Below are positions 34,101-44,953 of a stretch of DNA of 64,000 bases, one piece after another. Both the position numbers and the translations under genes were made by a program. Position 1 is the first letter of the stretch. Each line of letters opens with the position of its first letter. Source of the DNA: Lobulomyces angularis (lineage: Eukaryota; Chytridiomycota; Chytridiomycetes; Lobulomycetales; Lobulomycetaceae). The stretch is taken from contig JADHYX010000019.1 of assembly GCA_027604685.1 (NCBI GenBank), positions 1 to 64,000 of the forward strand. The letters run 5' to 3'. Below the pieces are notes generated by a model. The model saw only the letters and a list, made by a program, of their open reading frames with translations. It was not told where the DNA came from and ran no database searches.

Positions 34101-36101
34101 AAGGTGTTTAAAGTACGACAGCTGAAATCTAAAATTTCTGAGCTAGAAGGAGCAAAAGAAAGAAACTACACTGAACTGGAAAGGATTAAGATTCAATTTA
34201 ACGCCGCAGAAGACCAAATTTTGAAGCAAAAAGAAATGCTGGAAGAAGTTGATAGAGAAAGGGATTTGTTTTTGCTAGAAATGGATCAAAAAGATGAAAT
34301 TTTGAATGAAATAAATGGTAAGAAATCTGGGGTAGTTGAATAGTAGCAATTATTAAAAACCAAAAATAGATAAATATCAAGCCCTTGACAGTGAGAAATC
34401 AGAATTGGAGGCGGAACTGAAATATTTAAAAGATCTTAATGAAAATTTTAATCAAAATCTCAATGATTTAGAATATGAATTAAAGACTTTAAGATTAAGT
34501 TGTGAAAATTTAACAGCGGAGAAGGATCAGTTGAATTTGGAATCGTCCAGAAACGCAGAAGAGGCTAAGAATGTTAGCTCCGACTTAGTTGTTGTTGCTA
34601 GAGAAAATCAGATTTTGCATCAGTCTATTCAAGAGGTATAATTATACCTCTACTAATAAGTTCCTCACTAACAATTCGCAATTGAATTTATAGATAACCA
34701 ATGAAAGAGATAAAACTAAAGACGAATTAATCGATATGGAAAGATATTTACATAATTTAGAAGATAACTTCAACAACAATGAGCATGAAAAAGAGAATTT
34801 ATTTAACTCGTATAGAAAGTTAATTAGTGATTTTGAAAAGCTAGATATTAACTTTAAAGCAAAACTTGAAGAAGAAAATAATTTGCGGTATTAGTTTTTA
34901 TCTTGATTTTTCTCCTATTAAAGTAATTAATCTTTTAAGCATGGAGGTGCTGATGCGAGAAAAAAGAATTGATTTACTTCAAAAAAGTATTGAGGAAGTT
35001 GGTGCTGAATTAAATCAATATAAAATTGATTTAAGAGCTTATGAAAAGCAGACAACTTGTAAAGCTTATATTGGATTCTTTAATAATAACAATTTTTTTC
35101 AGTGTTAACTAGATCTTTGGCTACAGCTGAAAGAACTATTTCTAATTTAGAGAAAGAAAAAACTAGACTAAGTAGGGAAGTTTTAACAACGAGGGACCTA
35201 ACAACAACCATTGACAAATCAAAGGAGGAGGTTCAAAGTCAGTTACTGACTTTAAAAATTGAAAATGAAAATTTGCTAAAAGAATTAAAAAACTTCGAAA
35301 CAGAATTCGAAGACCAAAACAAATTAATTCAACTTGAGGTTAATTTTTTGAACAAAATTTTGTTTTTTAATTTTTTTTATTATTCTTTTTTAGAAACAAA
35401 GAAGTGAAAAATTCGAGCAGTTATTAAATAGCGAAAGAAAAAAGAATATTCAAGCTGAAAAAGACACAAAGGTAAAGTAAATACTGAAGAAAAATACATT
35501 TGTTTTAAGTTGGTTTGCATCTAAAAGGATTTAGAATTTGCCAAAAACCACTTTGACCAGCAAATTCAAAAATTGAAGTCCCAAAATTCCATCGTACTTT
35601 CTAAAAAAGAGATTTTGATTAAAGAACAAACTTTGGAAATAGAAGGATTAAGAAGTAGAGTAGCTAGTTTAATCGAGACTGTTGAAAAGCAGAAAAACGG
35701 TATGGCAATTAACCTATTATATTTTTAATGCTTTTTAAATAGAGATTCAGGAACTAAATAAAAAAGCAACAGTTTCTATAAGCAAAAATGGAACTAAGGA
35801 TAACGAAACTTCGCAGCAACAAGAAATGCCCACTAATATATCAAAGTTACAACTTGAACAGGAAATAGCAGAAAATAGCAGAAAAATGAAGGGATATGAG
35901 GTAATAGATTACATAGTAATTTGAAAACTAATTTTTGAGAAGTCTCAAATAAAGGAGATGAAAGGAAAGTACCAGTCACGAAGAGAAGAGGAGGATAACG
36001 ATGATGGTGTAGAAGCAAAAACACCTGAGACAGTAAACAAACCTGAATCAAAAAAAGAGGAAGGGGAAACTTTACAAACTATTCTAGATTTGATTAAATG
36101 A
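31190..36101 (+). CDS. CEP135: CEP135/BLD10-like centriole cartwheel protein
   Basis: CEP135/Bld10 links the cartwheel to centriolar microtubules and is needed for basal-body assembly. The start MQEEVDSFLLTKHRLEQ joins to LDYGSYNFDKNSLPLINRLL then DLISATDAAKKFKSKLD, equivalent to human LDQLGYRQTLTVECLPLVEKLFSDL. The rest, about 1200 residues over some twenty exons, is almost all Lys/Glu/Leu/Asn-rich coiled coil. A short Gly-rich break (QWGGSAGVGGSVDLL) and NDLGLAKRRIDQLEMQLEQL lie where animal CEP135 has its conserved central segment. The C-terminus is an acidic tail ending TLQTILDLIK. Individual exon joints in the middle are plausible but not all checked. Confidence 0.85.
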
Positions 36102-36700
36102 GCTTTTATTAAAGATTCTTTTTTTGTAGTTAGATACCCTGTTAGAAAGTTTATTAATTTATTTTTCTAATCTGTAATTAATTTGTATTTATGAGCATTA
36201 TTTACAACTTTTAAATAAAAAAGTGATGCAATATATTGTTGATACAAGAAATTTAAAGGGACAAACAAGCAGGGTCACGAAAAAGAATTTTTTTTGAGAA
36301 ATGCATATACATCATAAGAAACTAGACTGAAATTTCTGAAATTATGGGCAGGCAAATGTAAAAAAGTATACAATGGAATATGCATCCAAAATTTGTTGAC
36401 AATTTTGTTTTCATGAAATTTAGTTGTTTTTAAGGTTCATATGCTTCTTTTTCAGTTGAAATTTATCATGGATAATAGTAGAATTTATAAATGGATTATA
36501 GTACAAATTTAAGTATGGATAGTATATTTGTATTACCATGTTTAACTATTATTATAGTAGTTTTATATGGAAGTAGAGGGACACATATTTTTCATTATTT
36601 GAAGAGTTTTTTGTTGATAACGCTTGAGGCGCTTTGAGCCAGAAAAATAAGGAATTGCATATAAAAAAATTCTGAAAAAATACTCAACAGAAAACTTTTA
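36102..36700. other. Intergenic region upstream of the MAP kinase kinase
   Basis: A 599-bp spacer between two plus-strand genes. No gene, RNA or repeat is supported. Confidence 0.4.
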
Positions 36701-37992
36701 ATGATTGGAAAAACCAAAGGTTTGAAACTGCAAATATCAAGTTCCATTTCAGTCAAAAAAAGAAGCAGCGCTCTTAACGACAATAATGTCAGCAAATCAA
36801 ACAAATTCAAATTAAAGGAAGATGATTTTCAATTTATTTGTGAGCTCGGCACTGGTGCTGGTGGAACTGTACATAAAGTATTGCATACACCAACTAATAG
36901 GATTATGGCCAAAAAGGTAAAATTCAATTTTTAGTTTTCGCTCGAATAAAAAAACTTCATTCCTTAAAGTTTTTAAGGACAACAATCTTAATATTAATAT
37001 ATCAATCTTATTTTGAAACTGTTAATTGATGTTTAATTAAAAAATAAAGGTAATCGGTTTTATATTAGGAGGGGATGAAAATGAAAGAGAAAAGAGTGAG
37101 AAGGGAATATTACGCGAGTTAAAGGTCCTACGAAGCTGCGAATCACAGTATATTGTAGAATTTTACGGTGCTTTTTCTAATATCGGTGATATCTCAATTT
37201 GTATGGAATACATCGATTTGGGTTCCTTTGATAAAATTTTAAAAAAACTTGGAACTATTCCTGAAGATATCGTCGCAAAAATAACCGTCTCAGTTTTGAA
37301 GGGACTCAAGTGTAAATATAAACATAATAAAAAAAAAATATTTGAAATTTGAATAAAAATTTTTTTTTTAAGATTTATATGATGAAAAAAATATAGTTCA
37401 TAGAGATATTAAGCCTTCAAATATACTGCTAAATTCTAAAGGTGAAGTAAAAATTGCAGATTTTGGTGTTTCAAAGGAAATAGTAAATGGAACGATGGCC
37501 AGGACATTTACAGGTACGCAAGGCTATTTGGCTCCAGAAAGAGTTTGTGAAGGTAGAATTCATTCTATAGAAAGTGATATTTGGTCTGTTGGTTTGACTA
37601 TGATGGAATTAGCTACAGGCCGATTCCCATTTCCCCCAGAAGGTACATCTTTTCCAAATTTTTTTTTTTTTTTTCAGAATTAGTTAAATATCTTTTTTAC
37701 TACAGGTCATGCTCCTTTACCAAGTATACTAGATTTATTGAAATATATTGAAATGGAACCTGCTCCATCGCTACCCACTGGAAAATTTTCAAAGAATTTT
37801 GAAAATTTTGTTTCTAGATGGTAAAAATTTATCACCTTTGCACTAACAACGACTTTTTGAATTAGTTTAATTAAGGATCCAGATCAAAGGCCAAAGCCTA
37901 AAGATTTATTAAATGATTCCTTTTGCATTAGAGTAGAAAATGAAAGTCTGGCGCAATGGGCAGATGATATTAAATGTACATTTGAAAAATAA
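36701..37992 (+). CDS. MAP kinase kinase (MEK/Ste7/Byr1 family)
   Basis: A dual-specificity kinase that activates a MAP kinase. The N-terminus is basic and Ser-rich (TKGLKLQISSSISVKKRSS), a plausible docking site. Kinase motifs: ELGTGAGGTVHKV (Gly loop), IMAKKV (VAIK Lys), GILRELKVLRSC (helix C Glu), FYGAFSNIGDISICMEYID (hinge), HRDIKPSNILLNSKGEVKIA, DFGVSKEIVN, then GTQGYLAPERVCEGR and SDIWSVGLTMMELATGR. The activation loop has Thr at both MEK phosphosites (TMART versus SMANS in MEK1). A Pro-rich insert (FPFPPEGHAPLPS) is typical of MEK. The end is LAQWADDIKCTFEK. Six exons, about 340 residues. Confidence 0.93.
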
Positions 37993-38076
37993 TATCGAAC
38001 TTTTTATTGTAAAACTGTGTAAAATAGGATAATATAATTGTTTTTTTTTAAATGCATGTTAATGAATTGTTTGTAA

Positions 38077-38109
38077 TGCTTGATGACTGCTTGATGATTG
38101 CTTGATGTT
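38077..38109 (+). repeat. Three tandem 11-bp copies of TGCTTGATGAY
   Basis: Three consecutive 11-base units (TGCTTGATGAC, TGCTTGATGAT, TGCTTGATGTT) lie about 85 bp after the MAP kinase kinase stop. An inverted match, ATCAAGC, follows at 38121-38127 and could pair with any GCTTGAT unit to form a small hairpin. This may be a 3'-end RNA element, or simple replication slippage. Confidence 0.6.
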
Positions 38110-38275
38110 GCTATACTCTAATCAAGCTTGGTGAATTTTTCAATCTCTGTATTGATTTTCACAATTTCACAACAATGAGGCTTCGGAGTTTTTGTCTTCT
38201 GTAAAAGCATTTTTTCAATTATTTTTAAAAAGTTCTTTCCAGAAAAAATTTTAAATTTACGTTTCCAACAACTAT

Positions 38276-39701
38276 ATGCTTTTCAAGATTTTTACAGCAT
38301 TTACTATAGCAAACTTTATATTTTCGCAAGATTGTGGGTTGCCCAACCAAAATAAAGTATTAACTATTAGGAAAAAAAATAATAATATGAACTTTAACTG
38401 AAAGTACATTTTTATATTAGGTTGTCGTTGACCAAGCAGGAGTAGATGCATTAGCGACCTGTACTGAAGGTACTTTGTTAGATAAATCTCAGAACTAATT
38501 TAAAAAAATAAAAAATAAAAAAAATCTTAATTTAGTTCCCGGAACTTTAAGAATTCAAGGTGAATCTATAACTAGTTTCAAGTCTTTAACAAACTTAAAG
38601 AAAATTGGCTTATCTTTGGTAAATGATAAAAGAAATGTATTATAACTTTTTTTTAGGATATTTATACTACTGGAGTAACTGATTTAAGTGGTTTAGAAAA
38701 TTTACAAGAGATTGGTGAACTATTTTTTATTCATTCTAATTCAAAATTGGTTTCCCTTGACGCTTTGACATCTTTACATACTGCTACTGGTGGTATTTTA
38801 ATTGTAATAAATTTTTTTTTTATATATAAAAGGGCAAATATTAATTTTATTTTTCTTCCTTTTTAGTACGACAACGCAGTTTTATCTTCAATATCTGGTT
38901 TAAGTGCATTAACATCAATAAATCCAAATAATTTACCAATATTTGAGTTTGGAATTTCCGTAATAAATTATTTTTAAATTGCAATATTTTTGTAACAAAA
39001 ATTATAATTTTGAAGATTTACCGTAATCCAAGGCTTACTACTTTAAAAGGTCTTGAAAATTTAAAATCAGTAGGAAACCTGTTAAGAATTGAATCCTTAG
39101 ATTTAATAGCAAATTTGAGTGGCTTACCTACCCAAGCTGGGTTAACTAGTAAAAATGTTACTTTAAGTGACCTAAAAACTTTAAATGACATTACTGCTTT
39201 AACTAATTGGAGGCCAGTTCCAGGATACAATACAGGTTTCGAATTGTCCAAATTAAAGAGTTTGGTTGATATAAAGCCTTTAACCAATTTAGCCAATGGT
39301 CCAATAAATAACCTTATAATTACTTCAAATTCAGATATCAATGATATTAGCATTTTTAATAACTCTACAATTGTTGGACGTACGAATTAAATAATTATTA
39401 AATCAACAAATCTAAAAATTAATTAAATTTTAGCAACAGTAAATGTTTATGATAATGGAGATTTATGCAATTGGCCTAATGGTTTTAAAGAAAAATTACA
39501 GGCAATACCTGGAGCGAATGTTACCGATGCTTGTGGAACAGGTGAAATAATTGAAATTTTTTCGTAAATTAACACAATTTGCTAGGAACTGGTAGTCCTT
39601 CTGCTGACGCTGCTGCTGAAGCCGCTAAGAGTAAATCCAATGGAAATTTTGTAACTCCTACGGTTTACTTGGCAGCTATTATCTCACTATTTTTTATCTA
39701 A
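38276..39701 (+). CDS. Ecm33-like GPI-anchored cell-surface protein (receptor L-domain type)
   Basis: The start MLFKIFTAFTIANFIFSQDC is a signal peptide. The body is a leucine-rich beta-helix with repeated units such as VPGTLRIQGESITSFKSLTN, VTDLSGLENLQEIGELFF, VSLDALTSLH, LSSISGLSALTSI and LTTLKGLENLKSVGNLLRI, as in the fungal Ecm33/Sps2 family. The C-terminus carries an Ala/Ser region (SADAAAEAAKSKSNGNFVTP) and a final hydrophobic stretch (VYLAAIISLFFI), which is a GPI-attachment signal. About 390 residues, eight exons. Ecm33 proteins are needed for wall integrity in yeasts. Its presence supports a fungal affinity. Confidence 0.82.
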
Positions 39702-40092
39702 AAGAAGTTGGATTTTTCTATTTTTTTATTTTTATCTATTTAATTTTATCTTTATCTTCATTAGATTAAACTCATTATATGAAAAAAAAATATATATATA
39801 TATTTATTAGAGAGTGAATTACTTAAAATAATGATAATTTATAAAGTTTAGGTGTTTTTACGAAAAAAATTTGTTCGAGAAAAATCTTTTTTTAGATGTT
39901 GAAGGTTAAACAATAAGCAATGGAAAAATCTAGAAAATTTACCAAATGTAGAAAAAGTAAACATAGAGAAAAATTGAAATAAAAATAAAATATTTTGTTT
40001 TATTTCCATATAAAATAGAAAAAAATTTAATAATTGATTACAAAACTTGTCTTTTTTTTTTCTTTTTTTGTTTAATTGAAGTTATACATTTT
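39702..40092. other. Intergenic region
   Basis: A 391-bp AT-rich spacer that includes a short TA dinucleotide run (about 39790-39802). No gene is supported. Confidence 0.4.
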
Positions 40093-41325
40093 ATGAATGA
40101 TTCAATTTCCAGTGAAATAATAGTAAACGAAACTCACACAAATAAATCCAACAGCACAGTAATATTTTCAGATGAGTCGGCAAAAATTTATTTAGTTACA
40201 ATTGATTCAGTGATTTTGATATTAAGTTCAGCAAATTTTTTAAATTCGATACATAAGTTAAAAGGAAGTAAATTAAAAAATTTGCATCAACTTAACTTTT
40301 GCGCGACTCTGGTCTGGCTGCTATGGATCTTTCTAGCCTTTTTTACTGATCTGTATGTGTTTGAAAGTTACATAATAAATCACGTTGTTAGTTGGATATG
40401 CTGGGATTCTCTGGAGATCACTGGAAAATATCTATATCAACTGAGCGCTATATTAAGATTTTCAATTTTAATACAAGGAATTTATCCTTATAATAGAATG
40501 TGGAACGTTATTTTTTATACTGCTGTTACTTTATCATATTTTTTTGCAATTATTGCTGACAATATGGTAAAAATAAATTAAAAATTCACCAATTTTATTT
40601 AAAAAAAAAAAAAAAACCTTTAGACTTCATACTGTTATATATTATCTGGTTCATGGTGTGAAATTTCCCAGTTTAAAGACAGTTCAGTTGGGAATGCTTC
40701 AATGACTCTTCAAAATGTGTTATTACCACTTGTTGAAACAGTCCTTGGTTTAATTTCAATAATAGTGATTCTAAATACAAAAAATGTATCAGAGATTTTA
40801 GAAAAATCAAAGATCATCAAATCAAAAAATTCAGAGATGATAAAAAAAACTTTAAGGAATTTTTACATTTTTATATTTTTTTGGATAACTATAGCTTGGT
40901 TAGCATTTTTTGTTGGAAATACTGCGAACTATTTATTTGCTGCGAGTTATTTTAGTAACAACAAAAAGTCAAATGAAAATATTTATTTTGTAATGTCTGA
41001 GGTGATAAAAAAAAAAAAAGAAAACAATTTACTTATCTCTCAAAAAATATGATAGGTGGAATACCTTGGCCATACGATTGTATTTTCGTTTTACTATATA
41101 TTTATGGAAAAGTTGACCAAGTTAGTATCTTTTTCAAGAAGTCATAGCAAACTTAATTTAAACCCAACAGCCATAGTAGTCACGGATTTATCATCTGTTG
41201 CATTCAATGAAAATGGCAGCAACATTGCAGGACTTATTAGCGGTTTCAGTACTAGTAGACTGAGTTCCGACAAGCATTTACTATATTCTAGAGAATCAAT
41301 TGATAATCAAAAACAAAATAAATAA
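40093..41325 (+). CDS. Seven-helix receptor-like membrane protein (7TM-B1), tandem copy 1
   Basis: Three exons, about 370 residues. The extracellular-type N-terminus carries N-glycosylation sequons (NDS, NET, NKS, NST). Helices: IYLVTIDSVILILSSANFL, LHQLNFCATLVWLLWIFLAF, YLYQLSAILRFSILIQGIYP, MWNVIFYTAVTLSYFFAIIA, LLPLVETVLGLISIIVILN, FYIFIFFWITIAWLAFFVGN and LGHTIVFSFYYIFMEKLTKL. The TM5-TM6 loop is basic (KSKIIKSKNSEMIKKT), and a ~60-residue Ser-rich tail follows TM7. It is a clear tandem paralog of B2, 226 bp downstream. The TM3 end IQGIYPYN lies where 7TM-A and E have IQxILP. A receptor role is inferred from topology and neighbours. Confidence 0.72.
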
Positions 41326-41551
41326 AAAAAAAATTGTGTAGATTTAAAAATTTAACTTGTTTATATCCCATCTATTTAAAAAATATTAAAAAAAATATTT
41401 AAAATTTTTTCTAAAATTCTAATAACAAAATTCTGCTTTTTTATTCTACACCTTTTTTTTCTTTCTAGAAGTACTAGAATTTTTTTATTTTTTTAATTAA
41501 AATAATAAAGAATACAATTAAATCGTCAACATTATATAAAAGGAATTAAAG

Positions 41552-42687
41552 ATGAATTTAACTGAGGATTCCAGTGATACTTCAACGGTTATCTTTACTT
41601 ATGAATTAAAGACAATATATATCGTTTTTATTGATACATTAATATTTATACTCAGTTTGATAAATTTTGTACTTTCCATTAAAACTTTAAGGAAAAAAAA
41701 CAAATTCAACAACCTGAAACTGCTATACAGGTTAAATTTTTTGGCGACATCGGTTTGGCTACTTTGGATAATTGATGCACTTTTTACTGACGTTTATACC
41801 TTTGAGGATCCTATAGTAAACCATGTAATGTTTTGGATGCTTTGGGATTCACTTGTAATTTCTGGGAAATTTTTATACCATCTTAGTGCAATATTAAGAT
41901 TTTCAATTTTGATACAAGGAATTCGTCCATACAATAAACACTGGAATTTGATTTTTTATCTAACCGTAACATTAACTTATGCAATTAGTATTATACTAGA
42001 TAACATGGTAAAACGCTTTATCTCGGTTTTAACAATAACATTATAATTCCTTGTTTTTTATAGACATCATATTGCTACGTAATGACCGGATATTGGTGCA
42101 AGCAAACAGGTTTTTATGATGACGCATTTGGAAATACTGCGCTGCTGTTACAAAATTTATTACTACCCGTTATCGAAACAATTTTAGGATTGATTTCGGT
42201 CTTTGTGATTTTAAACACAAAAAACTTGTCACAAAGTATTAAAATTTCAAAAAAGATCAATTCAAATAAACATGGGAAGTTTAAAAAAACTTTAAAAATA
42301 TTTTTTATATGTTTATCATTTCGCATTTTTGTTTCTTGGTTGTCATTAATTGGAACAGTTGCTAACTTTCTATTTTCGATCAACTACTTCAGTTCTGATA
42401 AGAATTCCAATGAAAATCTTTATTTTGTGATCTCAGAGGTTTTAATAAAAATAGTGTTTTTATTTTGTCAATAATATTATTTTAAAACAAAATTTTAGAT
42501 TGAGTTTTTATGTCATACACTCGTATTTTCTTGCTACCATATGCTGATGGGAACTACAACAAAGTTGATGTCCATTTGCAGAAATACTAGTGACATTGAT
42601 CCAACGTTACTCGTGGAAGAACAACTATCAAGCTCTCAATTAGATAATCCTAAGATTTATTCCAATGACGTTGAGTTAGTCTTTTAG
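41552..42687 (+). CDS. Seven-helix receptor-like membrane protein (7TM-B2), tandem copy 2
   Basis: Same plan and exon positions as B1: sequon-containing N-terminus (MNLTEDSSDTSTV), then IYIVFIDTLIFILSLINFVL, LLYRLNFLATSVWLLWIIDA, YHLSAILRFSILIQGIRPYN (almost identical to B1), WNLIFYLTVTLTYAISIILD, LLLPVIETILGLISVFVILN, LSFRIFVSWLSLIGTVANFL and FLCHTLVFSCYHMLMGTTTK. TM2, TM3 and TM5 are most alike, while the N-terminus, the TM5-TM6 loop and the tail (EEQLSSSQLDNPKIYSND) have diverged. That is the pattern expected when ligand and signalling contacts evolve faster than the helix core. Introns lie after TM4 and before TM7, as in B1. Confidence 0.72.
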
Positions 42688-43550
42688 TGTGGTTTATACT
42701 GAAAAAGCCTAAAATTTATGATACAATAAAAAAAAGATTGTATAGCAAAAATGAAAATATTCAAATAATAAAGTTAACATTTGTACATAAACATAAATCT
42801 GAACATATTTTTTTTATTAAACGATAAGTTTTTTTATGAATACTGAGTCATGCTTAAGTCGGAGCAAATTTTTAGTATAACAAATAGGACTTCATTTAAG
42901 GTACATCTGATACATTTAGTGTTATTATGATAAAAAGAAAAATGTGCTAATTTTGCTTGATTTTGATTAGTTTTGATGGAAGACTTTTTATTCTATATTT
43001 TTGGTTTTATTCCGAAGTCGGAAATTCTTTCCGTTCAAAATTCAGTATAAATTAATACTGAATTAATGCTTAAATCCATTGAACAATCAGATTTTTGTAC
43101 GGAGCTTGCTACTAAATACGATTTTAAATCCAACATGGCTCCAACCTTCAACTTTCAAGTCAATCCCTACTACTATACAAACATTCATGTTTTAAACCAT
43201 TAAAAAAAAAAACAATACAACACCATGTATATAATTGAAGTAAGAACAGCTAAATACAATTTTTACATATTTAAGGTCTCCTTAAGTTCATTGTATCCAT
43301 AAAATAAAATAAAAAACCTATTTTTCTTTTTTGAAAATCAAGCTTTATAACGTAAAATGCTTTAAAAAATTTAGGTTCTTCATTTTCTTTATACAAAAAA
43401 AATTTGCATTAACAAATATGATGATTATATTTTTTTTTTTTTTATTTTTTTTTTTCGTGTAACCAGAATTTTTTTTATAGCTAATATTTTTTGAATTTTA
43501 ATAAAAAAAAGTTTGAAAAAGTTACTTTCTTTTTATAAGATATCAAAAGA
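42688..43550. other. Intergenic region with one small open frame
   Basis: 863 bp, AT-rich. A 45-codon plus-strand frame at 43066-43203 (starts MLKSIEQSDFCTELATKYDF) has protein-like composition but no recognisable domain, signal peptide or support beyond length. Otherwise poly-A/T tracts and no gene. Confidence 0.3.
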
Positions 43551-44732
43551 ATGTTTAAAAATATAGGGTCAAAATTAACAGCAAATCAGATTTGGTTTGG
43601 AAAATCTATACTATTTTGTGGAGTTACATCCTACACCATAACAAAGTACGTTTGGACTGACGAAAACCAACAGAAATTAACTAAAATTTTAATAAATAAT
43701 ACTATTCCAACCGCCAAAGCGTTTTCTACTCCTGATCATGGATTGCACGCTCCTCATTATCCATTTGATCATCATGGACTAACCAAGACTTACGACCATT
43801 CTTCGTAATTTTTTAACAATAAATTCCCAAGTGAAATCTTAATAATTTTAATTTTGCTTCTAGATTAAGAAGAGGATATCAAGTATATAAAGAAGTTTGT
43901 TCTGCTTGTCATAGTATGAATTTGGTTGCGTTTAGAAATTTAATTGGTGTTACTCACACTGAGGCTGAAGTTAAGGCATTAGCTGGTGAATATGAATACC
44001 AGGATGGACCTAACGATGAGGGAGAAATGTTTACTAGACCAGGAAAGGTAAAAATTTTTTTCCAAGGACATTCACAGTGTGAACTTGTGAAATAATGTGC
44101 GTTACACTAGATATATTTATCTCTCCATTTGGTGTGCTTTATTTTTTTTTTAAAATTCTTATTTCAATTTTTTTTTATTAGCTGAAAATTTTTTTTTTTT
44201 TTTTTTTTTGAAAATAACTAATATTTTCCATTAACTGTCTTTTTAATAGCCTTCAGATTATTTTCCTAAACCTTATCCAAATGAAGAAGCTGCAAGAAAG
44301 GCAAATGGTGGTGCCTTACCGCCAGATTTGTCTTGTATTGCGCGTGCTCGACATGGGGAGGAAAACTATATTTTCGCATTGTTGACAGGTTATAGCGAAC
44401 CTCCAGCCGGTGTTAAGCTTCGTGAGGGTCTACATTACAATGCTTACTTCCCTGGAGGAGCCATTAGTATGGCAAGACCCATCTATGATGAACAAGTAGA
44501 ATTTGAAGATGGAACACCAAATACTACCAGTCAAATTACCAAGGATGTAGCTACCTTTTTGGCATGGTGTAGTTACCCAGAACATGACGAAAGAAAAAGA
44601 ATGGGATTAAAAGCCATTGCAATGTTTACAGTCCTATTTGGATTTTCTGTTTGGTGGAAAAGATTTAAGTGGAGTTATATCAAGAGTAAGAGAATTCTTT
44701 ATAAACCAAGTAAGAAGGTGGATGATGTATAA
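43551..44732 (+). CDS. CYT1: Cytochrome c1 of respiratory complex III
   Basis: The haem-bearing subunit of the cytochrome bc1 complex, in the mitochondrial inner membrane facing the intermembrane space. Three exons. The N-terminus ([20 protein letters not shown]) serves as targeting sequence. Mature landmarks: [20 protein letters not shown] with the CxxCH haem site, [56 protein letters not shown]-type [20 protein letters not shown] with the axial-ligand Met, and the anchor [20 protein letters not shown]. About 320 residues, normal length. It shows a working cytochrome-based respiratory chain at least from complex III on. Confidence 0.95.
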
Positions 44733-44953
44733 GGATAAAGTTTTTTGCATTATAGAGTTTTTATTCTTTTTTTCATTCCCCTGTATGCTATATTTTTTCC
44801 CTAGAGGAGCTACTTTGACTTTTATTTAACTAAAAAATGCCGATATCTCCTTATTTTAATTTATATACTATTTTTGAACAGCTCTAAAAATGTTAATTAT
44901 TAAACTATTATTAACTCCAGTTGAAAATTTTTTTCTTCTAACAAAAATTTTAT

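Noticed and set aside
36701..37992. Possible inactive (pseudo)kinase because the APE motif reads APER rather than SPER and the loop has Thr sites
   Set aside because: VAIK Lys, HRD and DFG are all intact and Thr at both loop sites is accepted in MEK relatives, so it should be active.
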